The notes beneath the pieces were generated by a model, which was not told the origin of the DNA, ran no database searches, and worked only from the letters and a program-made list of their open reading frames with translations. A DNA stretch of 64,000 nt from contig JBAOIG010000005.1 of assembly GCA_037045155.1 (NCBI GenBank), forward strand, positions 1,178,001 to 1,242,000. Direction: 5' to 3'. The translations under genes and the position numbers were made by a program. Shown piece after piece: positions 25,347 through 33,299 of this stretch. The DNA is from Thermomicrobiales bacterium. Lineage in GTDB: Bacteria > Chloroflexota > Chloroflexia > Thermomicrobiales > CFX8. Each line of letters starts with the position of its first letter. Positions within the stretch are counted from its first letter, which is position 1.

Positions 25347-26642
25347 TCAATCGGTTGCCAGTGAGTCCGGCTCCACCGGTCTGGCCGCGCTTGCTGCCTG
25401 ACTGATCGTCTCCGGCATCCGGCCGCCAAAGGCCACTACGTAAACGGCCACCGACAGCGTGCAGAAGACCGCCAGCGAGATATAGGCGGGAGTGTAGCTG
25501 CCGGTCCTGGCGATGATCTGTCCGGAGAAGAACGCGGCGAAAGCGTACCCGAAGTTCCACGAGGCCGAGCGCAATCCGAACGCATGCGCCCGTGCCTGCG
25601 GGGGCACCAGCCCGCCAGCGTGCGCAGACTCCAACGGCCAGGCGACTGACCCGGAGATCTTCCGGCCGGCATACGCCAGTGACACGAACCACGGAACTGG
25701 CAGGATGATCAGCGCCAGATGGATCGGAATGAAGAACAACCGTGTCCAGACCTGCGCTGAGATATAGCCAATGCGTTGAGCCAGCGCCGGCCCCGTCAGC
25801 GACAGAACCGTCGCCGCCAACCCCGAGATGGCGAAGATGATGCCGATCGTGCCGGCCGACGCGCCCATCTCCGTCAGCAGCACATTGTAGAACGGCTCGA
25901 TCGCGCCAACACCAAGCGCGAGGAACAGGCCCAACAAGATCAGCGCGCCAACATCGCGTCGTGCCTGCCGCCGAACTCGATGCGACAGTAGCTGCGCGTG
26001 GGAGACACGGAAGTCCTCATGGTGACGCTCGGTGCGGGCCGGCCCCATGAACAGGTTGGGCAGGATACTGACTCCGCTGATCAGCGCGCCGATGACAAGC
26101 GTCCAGCGATAGGCCTCGGCGGAGCTTGCCGCGACGCCGATCATCGCGCCGATAGCGGATGGCAGGAGTCCGCCGACCAGGCTTCCCAACATGATCGATC
26201 CAGAGCTGACCGCCGACGAGAACGCAGCCATCATCGCCGTGTGTCCACGGGGAGTCCACTCGATGACGAACGGCATCTGCCCCGCCATGATGAAGGCGCT
26301 GCCGATCCCGTTGAGGAATGCCAGTGTCAGCAGCGCCGGCCCAGACGACACGAACGCCAGCGCGACCAGCGAGACGGCGAACTCGACCGTCCCAATCGTC
26401 AGGCAGGCCCAGTTGCCGAATCGATTGATGAGGTAGCCCAGCAGCAGACAGGTCGTGCCCATCGAAAGCGTGACAACGCCATTGACCGCGCCAATGAATC
26501 CCTCGTTGTACCCTAGCTGGACGATGTACAGATTGAAGATCAGCATAAAGACGCCGATGCCGACATACGACAGCAGCGCATAGCCGAGAAACAGATGGAT
26601 GTCGCGCCCGCAATCGAGGACTTTCTGCCAGTAGGCGCGCAT
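25347..26642 (-). CDS. Major facilitator superfamily transporter
   Basis: 431 residues with about 12 hydrophobic segments, for example YALLSYVGIGVFMLIFNLYI and LILLGLFLALGVGAIEPFYN. The loop 2-3 motif is degenerate (GYLINRFGNW). The substrate is not evident. The ATG has a GGAG box 4-5 nt upstream. It follows the transketolase gene by 104 bp and precedes the sirtuin by 54 bp. Confidence 0.85.
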   Translation of the reverse strand: MRAYWQKVLDCGRDIHLFLGYALLSYVGIGVFMLIFNLYIVQLGYNEGFIGAVNGVVTLSMGTTCLLLGYLINRFGNWACLTIGTVEFAVSLVALAFVSSGPALLTLAFLNGIGSAFIMAGQMPFVIEWTPRGHTAMMAAFSSAVSSGSIMLGSLVGGLLPSAIGAMIGVAASSAEAYRWTLVIGALISGVSILPNLFMGPARTERHHEDFRVSHAQLLSHRVRRQARRDVGALILLGLFLALGVGAIEPFYNVLLTEMGASAGTIGIIFAISGLAATVLSLTGPALAQRIGYISAQVWTRLFFIPIHLALIILPVPWFVSLAYAGRKISGSVAWPLESAHAGGLVPPQARAHAFGLRSASWNFGYAFAAFFSGQIIARTGSYTPAYISLAVFCTLSVAVYVVAFGGRMPETISQAASAARPVEPDSLATD

Positions 26643-26746
26643 GTTCTCCTGCTGCTATTCGAGCGTGTCGATACCTGCCCTCAAGGATACGTCCTGGGAT
26701 GCGCGCGGCGCTCGAATCCCGAACGCCGCGCGTAGAGTCGATCGGA

Positions 26747-28621
26747 CTAGTCCAGCATCGTGCGGACAGCCTCGATGATGTGACGGGCCGAGATGCCGGC
26801 CCAGTCCATCAGCTCGTCCGGCGTGCCAGAGCCGGGCATTTCCGAGGGCGCCAGATGCGTCATTCGGAAGTTGTCGCCGAAGCCATTCGTCGAGCCTGGA
26901 CGAGTGGCGAGGCACTCGAGGATGGCCGACGCGAGCCCGCCCTGTGGCCAGTGATCCTCGACCACCACCAGCCGGCCGTGGGTCGCCACCAGCGCCTCGC
27001 GCACCGTCTCGTAGTCGACCGGCTTGACCGAATACAGGTCGATCACCCGGATATGGATCCCCTGCTCCGCCAGCTGATCGGCGGCCTTCAGCGCCTCGTG
27101 AAGCGTGATGCCGGCCGCGACGATGGTGACCTCGTCGCTATCCGACTGACGCGCGACCTTGCTCCCGCCGATCTTGAATACATCGCCGGCCTCGTAGATC
27201 ACCGGTGTCGCAGCGCGGGTCGTCCTCATATAGGCAATGCCGTCGTGATCGGCCATCTCGTGGACGAGTGCGACAGTCTGGTTGGCGTCCGAGGGATAGA
27301 GCACCACGCTGCCGTGGACGGCGCGCATCATCGCGATGTCCTCCAGCGCCATCTGCGACGGCCCATCCTCACCGATCGAGACTCCAGCATGCGAGCCACA
27401 CAGCTTGATGTTGGCCTGGGAGATGGCTGCCATGCGGATGAAGTCGTAGGCGCGGCTCATGAACGCGCCGAATGTGGACGCGAACGGGACGTAGCCACGG
27501 ACGCCGATGCCCACTGCCGCGGCAACCATCTGTTGCTCGGCGATGAACATCTCGAAGAAGCGGTCCGGATACGCCTCCTTGAAGATCTCGGCCATCGTTG
27601 AATTCGAAACCTCGGCGTCGAGCACGACGACATCGGGTCGGAGTGCGCCGACTGCCTTCAACCCGTCTCCATACGCCTTGCGGGTCGCGACCGCGCTGCC
27701 GAGCTCATAGGTTGTTGGCGCTGGGTGGTCTGCTGCCGCAGTGACGTACGCCGTCGCAGCAGGCGCCTCCGGGATCTCGAACGTGAGATTGGTCGCCCCG
27801 CCGAGCTCTGCGATCGTCGCGTCGAGCTTGTCCTTCGGCACGGGCTTGCCGTGCCAGCCGTTCTGGTTCTCCATCCAGGAGATGCCCTTGCCCTTGACAG
27901 TGCGAGCGACGATCAGAACCGGCTGCTCGTACTGGTCCTGATGCTGGATCGCGAGCTGATAGCCGCGTTCGATGTCGTCGAAGTCGTGGCCGTCTACCTC
28001 GATCGGGTGCCAACCGAACGCGCGCGCCCGGGCGGCGTATTCGTCGCCATCCCAGCCGTATTCGGTCTGACCGCGCTGACCCAGGCGGTTCATATCGAGA
28101 ATCGCGACCAGATTGCCCAACTTGTAGTAGTTCGCCTTGTCCATCGACTCGGCGATCGAACCCTCGGCGAACTCGGAGTCACCACAGAGCACCCAGACGC
28201 GGTACGGCAGCTTGTCAAGGTACTTGCCCGCGATCGCGACCCCAACAGCGATCGGCAACCCCTGTCCCAGCGATCCTGTCGCGACGTCAACCCACGGCAG
28301 GGCCGGCGTTGGGTGGCCCTGAAACGGGCTCCCCATTCGGCGGTAGGTCATCATCTGCTCGTCGGAGATGGCGCCGGCCGCCTTGTACATCGCGTAGAGT
28401 AGCGACGACGCATGGCCCTTGGAGAAGATCAGGTGGTCGCTGCCGGGATTCTCGGGGCGATCGAAGTCATAGTGCCAGAAGCGCGTGATCAACACTGCCA
28501 TCAGATCGGCCGCCGAAAGCGCCGAGCTGGGATGACCCGACCCGGCTGCCGTGCTGTTGCGGACGCTGTCGACGCGGAGTTGCTGTGCGAGCGCGGTCAG
28601 GTTCGTGGATACTGCCGTCAT
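26747..28621 (-). CDS. tkt: Transketolase
   Basis: 624 residues with both the thiamine-diphosphate and pyrimidine domains in one chain. Transfers two-carbon units between sugar phosphates in the pentose-phosphate pathway. The N-terminus has STAAGSGHPSSALSAADLMA. The ThDP motif is GDSEFAEGS...NLVAILDMNRLGQ, with GDS in place of GDG. The catalytic glutamate region is FEMFIAEQQMVAAAVGIGVR, and DGPSQMALED follows. Length and motif wording fit the animal-like short transketolase group rather than the E. coli type of 660 or more residues. The ATG at 28621 has a GAGGAA box 8 nt upstream. It begins a minus-strand cluster. Confidence 0.93.
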   Translation of the reverse strand: MTAVSTNLTALAQQLRVDSVRNSTAAGSGHPSSALSAADLMAVLITRFWHYDFDRPENPGSDHLIFSKGHASSLLYAMYKAAGAISDEQMMTYRRMGSPFQGHPTPALPWVDVATGSLGQGLPIAVGVAIAGKYLDKLPYRVWVLCGDSEFAEGSIAESMDKANYYKLGNLVAILDMNRLGQRGQTEYGWDGDEYAARARAFGWHPIEVDGHDFDDIERGYQLAIQHQDQYEQPVLIVARTVKGKGISWMENQNGWHGKPVPKDKLDATIAELGGATNLTFEIPEAPAATAYVTAAADHPAPTTYELGSAVATRKAYGDGLKAVGALRPDVVVLDAEVSNSTMAEIFKEAYPDRFFEMFIAEQQMVAAAVGIGVRGYVPFASTFGAFMSRAYDFIRMAAISQANIKLCGSHAGVSIGEDGPSQMALEDIAMMRAVHGSVVLYPSDANQTVALVHEMADHDGIAYMRTTRAATPVIYEAGDVFKIGGSKVARQSDSDEVTIVAAGITLHEALKAADQLAEQGIHIRVIDLYSVKPVDYETVREALVATHGRLVVVEDHWPQGGLASAILECLATRPGSTNGFGDNFRMTHLAPSEMPGSGTPDELMDWAGISARHIIEAVRTMLD

Positions 28622-28851
28622 AGTTCGATTCCTCTTCTCCGTGCAACGTGGCGCGCCCGATACGAGCGGGCGGTCCACGCTATTATCCTGGCCAACCCGA
28701 ATTCAATCATGCAGGCTGTGGCGGGGGGCCAATCCGCGCCACGACCATCACTCGTCAATCGACCTTCTCGCCAGAATCCGGCCACCAGAATCTATATCAG
28801 AAGTGTTCGCCGGAGCCCGCCGGCGGATGATGTGACACAGGAGGACGGACA

Positions 28852-29535
28852 ATGCGCTACGAGTTTCGAAACCGGCGGGACGCAGGACGCGAGCTGGCAC
28901 AGCGACTCGCGGGCTGGGGAGGCCGGGATGACGTCATTATCCTGGCGCTGCCGCGCGGAGGAGTGCCGGTCGCGGATGAGATCGCCCGCGAGCTCGACGC
29001 TCCGCTCGATGTGCTGCTCGTCCGCAAGCTCGGCGTTCCCGGACACGAGGAGCTGGCGATGGGCGCGATCGCCTCAGGTGGCGTCCGGATGGTCAACGAC
29101 GAGGTCATTGGCTCACTGCGCCTCCCGCTGAGCGTTATCGACGAGGTCGCCGCGCGCGAGCAACGAGAGCTCGAACGTCGCGAGCGCGCATTTCGCGACG
29201 ACCTGCCACCACCTGCTGTCTCCGGGAGAGTCGTCATCCTCGTCGATGACGGGCTGGCGACCGGCGCGACGATGCGTGTGGCGATTGAGGCGCTCCGGCT
29301 GCAAAGTCCCGGACGCATCGTTGTCGCAGTGCCGGTGGGCTCTCCAGACACCGTCCGCTCGGTGGCGCTCCTGGTCGACGAGGTGGTCTGCCTGCTCACG
29401 CCGGAGTCGTTCTTCGCGGTTGGACAGTGGTATGGCGACTTCTCCCAGGTGACGGACGCAGATGTTCGGGCGATTCTCGCCGAATCGCGCCGCGTTGCGA
29501 TCGAGCAGCCCGAGGACGAGACACCCGCCACATGA
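28852..29535 (+). CDS. Phosphoribosyltransferase-fold protein
   Basis: 227 residues. The PRPP-binding loop is VILVDDGLATGATM, with the hydrophobic strand and two acidic residues required for ribose-phosphate binding. The N-terminus (RYEFRNRRDAGRELAQRLAG) and the block LALPRGGVPVADEIARELDAPLD (split PRGGVPVA...DVLLVRKLGVPGHEELAMGA) are typical of the stand-alone type I phosphoribosyltransferase-like proteins often fused to dienelactone-type hydrolases. The substrate is unknown. An AGGAGG box lies 7 nt upstream. Confidence 0.88.
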   Translation: MRYEFRNRRDAGRELAQRLAGWGGRDDVIILALPRGGVPVADEIARELDAPLDVLLVRKLGVPGHEELAMGAIASGGVRMVNDEVIGSLRLPLSVIDEVAAREQRELERRERAFRDDLPPPAVSGRVVILVDDGLATGATMRVAIEALRLQSPGRIVVAVPVGSPDTVRSVALLVDEVVCLLTPESFFAVGQWYGDFSQVTDADVRAILAESRRVAIEQPEDETPAT

Positions 29536-29550
29536 CGCCAGAGCCGAAGA

Positions 29551-30009
29551 TCAGGGCGCGACAGACGAAGCGACGAGCGCATCCAGCTCGGCGATGTAGT
29601 CAGCTGGCAATCCGGTTGCGCGCGCGCCAGCCAGGATCGGTCGGACGTAGGCGGCGGAGGGCTGAAACGCGCCGATGGGCGATGGAATCACATAGGTGAT
29701 CGCCTCGACCGCCTCGCCGCTCGCCGTCGTGACAGTAACCGCGATCTGCTGATACATCCCCTGTCCAACGCCGGAGATATCGTCGAGCTGGGCGAGGGCA
29801 GTGTCATCCATCTCGTAGATCAGACCATGAACGATGTGCCCGGTCTCGGGCAGCAGGTGACATCCCCCGCCACTGCCACCGAGACCGTGTGCGGCGAAGC
29901 CGACACGCCACCCGCTGACTGTGCCAATCTCCGTCGCCCGCGCGTTCGGGCAGAAGCGCTGCATCTCGTCGCGTTCCAGCAATGTGCAATACGCGAAGTA
30001 TCGAGGCAT
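29551..30009 (-). CDS. Gamma-glutamylcyclotransferase-fold protein
   Basis: 152 residues of the AIG2/GGCT-like fold. The N-terminal YFAYCTLL takes the place of YFAYGSNL, and HIVHGLIYEMDDTALAQLD is the family core. In active enzymes the following LDxxEG supplies the catalytic glutamate; here it reads LDDISG, so that residue is a serine. The protein may bind a ligand or have lost cyclotransferase activity. It faces the phosphoribosyltransferase gene tail to tail. Confidence 0.7.
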   Translation of the reverse strand: MPRYFAYCTLLERDEMQRFCPNARATEIGTVSGWRVGFAAHGLGGSGGGCHLLPETGHIVHGLIYEMDDTALAQLDDISGVGQGMYQQIAVTVTTASGEAVEAITYVIPSPIGAFQPSAAYVRPILAGARATGLPADYIAELDALVASSVAP

Positions 30010-30119
30010 GAATATCCCCTTCCCGGCAAACCCGTCGATATCAGTCAGCAGTCATCCTACCGCGGTCGCGGTTATCATCCGATCGATGCTACGGCACTGA
30101 CACGATAGGGAGTGTGATT

Positions 30120-32627
30120 GTGACTGACGAGGGCCGGATTCCGATGCCGGAGGATGTGCTCGGTTATCAGATCGGCGCGCCGCGTCGCTTGCCGGATTGG
30201 GGTGAGATCGTCGGGTATTTCGACGCGCTCGCTGCTGCGTCGGATCGCGTGGCAATCGAGCGGCTCGGTGTCTCGACGGATGGGAGACCGTACATTGCAG
30301 TGTTTGTCTCGTCGCCGGAGAACCTGGCGCGGCGCGATGAGCTCCGATCGATCCTGGCGCGGTTGTATGACCCACGCGGTCTCGATCCCGCCGACGAGCG
30401 CGAGCTGACCGAACGTGGCAAGGTCACAGCGTTCCTGCTGTGCACGCAACACTCCAACGAGATCGGCGCGGCGGTGATGACGCTCGAGCTCGCGGGCGAC
30501 CTGGCGCGGGCAACGGATCCCGACAGTGTCGAGATCCTCGACAACGTCGTCACGGTCATGATTCCGTCGCATAACCCCGATGGACACCAGATGATCGTCG
30601 AGTGGTACCGGCAGTGGCTGGATACTGAGTATGAGGGCCAGCCAATGCCCTGGCTCTACCATCCCTACGTCGGCCACGACAACAACCGCGACTGGTTCAT
30701 GTTGACGCAGGTCGAGTCGCGTCTGTACGCCGATCTGCACAACCGCGAGCGGCCGCAGCTCGTCTTCGACATGCACCAGATGATGCGCGACGGCGCGCGA
30801 TTCATGGTCCCACCATTCATCGACCCGCTCGATCCGAACCAGGATCCCGTGATCCAGCAGGGGTTCGCTGACCTCGGCACTGCTATCGCCAGTCGATTGA
30901 CGGCGGCCGGCAAGGCGGGAGTTGCAACCAACATCATCTTCGACAACTACAGCCCGTCTCTCGCGTACGGCAATTACCACGGCAGCGTCGATATCCTCTC
31001 GGAGGCCGCGAGCTGCCGGCTCGCGACGACAGTGGACGTTCCCGAGGACAAGCTGAAGGCGGAGCGTGGGTTCGACCCGAAGGTTCGTAGCTGGAATCAG
31101 CCGCTGCCGTGGAAGGGCGGCGCGTGGTCCCTCCGCGATATCGTCGAATATGACAAGCTGGCGGCACTCGCGTTTCTCGAGCACGCCGCCCGCAACCGCC
31201 GGCAGTGGCTGCGAAATTACGTGGGGATCACGCGGCGGGCCGTCGAACGCACCGATGGGCCATACGCCTTCCTGGTTCCCCCGCGACAGGACGATCCCGG
31301 CTCGGCGTTCGAGCTGCTGGATATCCTGCGCCTCGGCGACGTTGCGCTGGAAGAGGCGACTCGCGAGTTTGTGGCCGATGGGGTGACCTGGCCGGCCGAA
31401 ACCGTCGTCGTGCGCCTGGCGCAGCCGTCCGGAAGCTTCGCGAAGACACTCCTGGAGGTTCAGTCGTACCCCGATCTTCGTCGCTGGCCAGATGGACCGC
31501 CGCTTGCACCCTACGATATCGCTGGTCATACCCTCCCGCTGCAGATGGGCGTTCGATCGGTTCAGATCGAGAAGGCGTTTGAAGCGGAGCTGCGGCCAGC
31601 TCAGATCGCTCCGCCGGTCGGCGTCGTCCGTGGCGAAGGTCGCTTCGGCTGGGCGATCCCGGCATCACGAAATGGCTCCGTGCGCGCGCTGTACCAGCTG
31701 CTTGCTGGTGGCGCTGCCGTCGACCGGCTGACCAGACGGGCCGGTTCCTACGCGCCCGGCACGTATGTGGTTCGGGATGTCGAACGCGCGGTAGTGGAGA
31801 ACGTCGCCCGTTCCTCGGGCGTGGACGTGATCGGCATCGATGAACCGGTTCATCTGTCGATCGTCAGTCAGTCGCTACCACGTGTGGGGGTTTATCAGTC
31901 GTGGAAACCGTCGATCGACGAGGGTTGGCTCCGCTGGATCTTCGATGACTACGGCATTCCCTACGAAACGCTGCACAACGCAGATATCCGACAGGCCGGG
32001 TTGGCGGATCGCTTCGACGTCGTGCTCCTGCCACAGCAGCCAGTGAAGGACATGGTGGAAGGCAATCTCGAAAAGAACGAATACCAGGAGCCGTACCCGC
32101 CTGAATACGTCGGCGGCCTCGGCCGGCTCGGCGGGGATGCGCTCGCCGCGTTCGCGGAAGCAGGCGGGACGATTGTCGCGCTGGATTCGGCCTGCGGGTT
32201 CGTTCTCCGTCATCTTCACCCGCCTGTTCGTGATGTCGTCGAGGGAGTGAACGAGGAAGAGTTCTACTGCCCCGGTTCGCTGCTGCGCGTCATCGTCGAC
32301 TCTGATCACCCACTCGGCTGGGGCATGAACCGCCAGGAGGTGGCCCTCTTCATGAAGAGCCCGGTCTTCGAGGGCAAGGATGACGACCAGGTTCAGATCG
32401 TCGCGCGCTACCCGGAGTATGAGCCGAATCTGAGCGGCTGGATTCTCGGGGAAAACAAGTTGGCCGGCAAAGGGGCGCTCGTCGAGGTTGCGCTCGGCGC
32501 CGGCCGGGCCGTGCTGATCGGATTTCGGCCGCAGTTCCGCGCTCAGGCGCGCGGTGGCTACCGGTTTCTGTTCAACGCACTCGCCCGCGGCTCGCAAGGG
32601 CCGCAGCGCGAACTCTCGCTCGGCTAG
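30120..32627 (+). CDS. M14-family zinc carboxypeptidase-like protein
   Basis: 835 residues. The zinc-binding HxxE motif is H111-S-N-E114 (CTQHSNEIGAA) and the third ligand is H219 (FDMHQM). HNPDGH and HDNNRDW match the substrate-binding arginine region of the M14 family. The catalytic domain occupies about the first 330 residues; the long C-terminal part contains GATase-like beta segments (ALDSACGFVLRHLHPPV) and is of unknown use. No signal peptide is visible. The GTG at 30120 is chosen because GGGAG lies 7 nt upstream; a GTG at 30114 would be too close. Confidence 0.85.
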   Translation: MTDEGRIPMPEDVLGYQIGAPRRLPDWGEIVGYFDALAAASDRVAIERLGVSTDGRPYIAVFVSSPENLARRDELRSILARLYDPRGLDPADERELTERGKVTAFLLCTQHSNEIGAAVMTLELAGDLARATDPDSVEILDNVVTVMIPSHNPDGHQMIVEWYRQWLDTEYEGQPMPWLYHPYVGHDNNRDWFMLTQVESRLYADLHNRERPQLVFDMHQMMRDGARFMVPPFIDPLDPNQDPVIQQGFADLGTAIASRLTAAGKAGVATNIIFDNYSPSLAYGNYHGSVDILSEAASCRLATTVDVPEDKLKAERGFDPKVRSWNQPLPWKGGAWSLRDIVEYDKLAALAFLEHAARNRRQWLRNYVGITRRAVERTDGPYAFLVPPRQDDPGSAFELLDILRLGDVALEEATREFVADGVTWPAETVVVRLAQPSGSFAKTLLEVQSYPDLRRWPDGPPLAPYDIAGHTLPLQMGVRSVQIEKAFEAELRPAQIAPPVGVVRGEGRFGWAIPASRNGSVRALYQLLAGGAAVDRLTRRAGSYAPGTYVVRDVERAVVENVARSSGVDVIGIDEPVHLSIVSQSLPRVGVYQSWKPSIDEGWLRWIFDDYGIPYETLHNADIRQAGLADRFDVVLLPQQPVKDMVEGNLEKNEYQEPYPPEYVGGLGRLGGDALAAFAEAGGTIVALDSACGFVLRHLHPPVRDVVEGVNEEEFYCPGSLLRVIVDSDHPLGWGMNRQEVALFMKSPVFEGKDDDQVQIVARYPEYEPNLSGWILGENKLAGKGALVEVALGAGRAVLIGFRPQFRAQARGGYRFLFNALARGSQGPQRELSLG

Positions 32628-32643
32628 TCTGCGGCGCTGGCGG

Positions 32644-33105
32644 TCAGCCTCGGTGGACCGCCAGCGCTTCCTCTTCGAGGAACGGGCCAGTCACTTCGAC
32701 AGGGTGAGATGCGCGCGACATGACCTCGGCGCACGACAACCGCAGCGCGGCTGCGTTCGGATCGCCTCGTTCGGCGCGAAGCCGCTCGGCGCTGACGCCG
32801 AAGACAACGCGGCGGATGTTGGCCATGAAGATTGCTGCCGAGCACATCGGGCATGGCTCGGTGCTGGCGTACAACGTGCAATGAGAAAGTGTCGTAGTGT
32901 CGAGCGCCCGTGTGGCCTGGCGGACTGCATGCGTCTCGGCATGGCCAGTGATGTCGCCGTCGTCAGCCACAGTGTTCTCGCCCTCGAAGAGGATGTTGCC
33001 GTGAGCGTCGACGAGGACGGCGCCAAAGGGACTGTTGCCAGTCGAGCGGGCGTGTCGGGCGACATCGAATGCGCGCCGGATCATCTGCTGGTCAAGGTCA
33101 TTCAT
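32644..33105 (-). CDS. Nucleoside/nucleobase deaminase
   Basis: 153 residues of the cytidine/adenosine deaminase fold. The zinc site is H55-A-E57 and C85-PM-C88 (HAETHAV, STEPCPMC), typical of guanine deaminase and tRNA adenosine deaminase relatives. NSPFGAVLVDAHG is also conserved. The ending AALRLSCAEVMSRASHPVEV is more like guanine-deaminase types than TadA. The ATG has a GGAGG box 4-5 nt upstream. It is divergent from aconitase. Confidence 0.88.
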   Translation of the reverse strand: MNDLDQQMIRRAFDVARHARSTGNSPFGAVLVDAHGNILFEGENTVADDGDITGHAETHAVRQATRALDTTTLSHCTLYASTEPCPMCSAAIFMANIRRVVFGVSAERLRAERGDPNAAALRLSCAEVMSRASHPVEVTGPFLEEEALAVHRG

Positions 33106-33299
33106 ATCGCCTCCAGATTTGCCACGATTCAGGTGTGCCAACGGGAAGACGCCGACATTCCCGAGCACCGTAGTACCATAGACTCAGGGTTGTGGCCCGT
33201 CCAGTCTGGCGTCGAGTGCCCGGACGCAGCAGGTGGGAGGGGTGTGCAAGACGACACCGGTTCGGTGTTCCGAGCTCAGCCAACGAGGAGAGGGAATCC

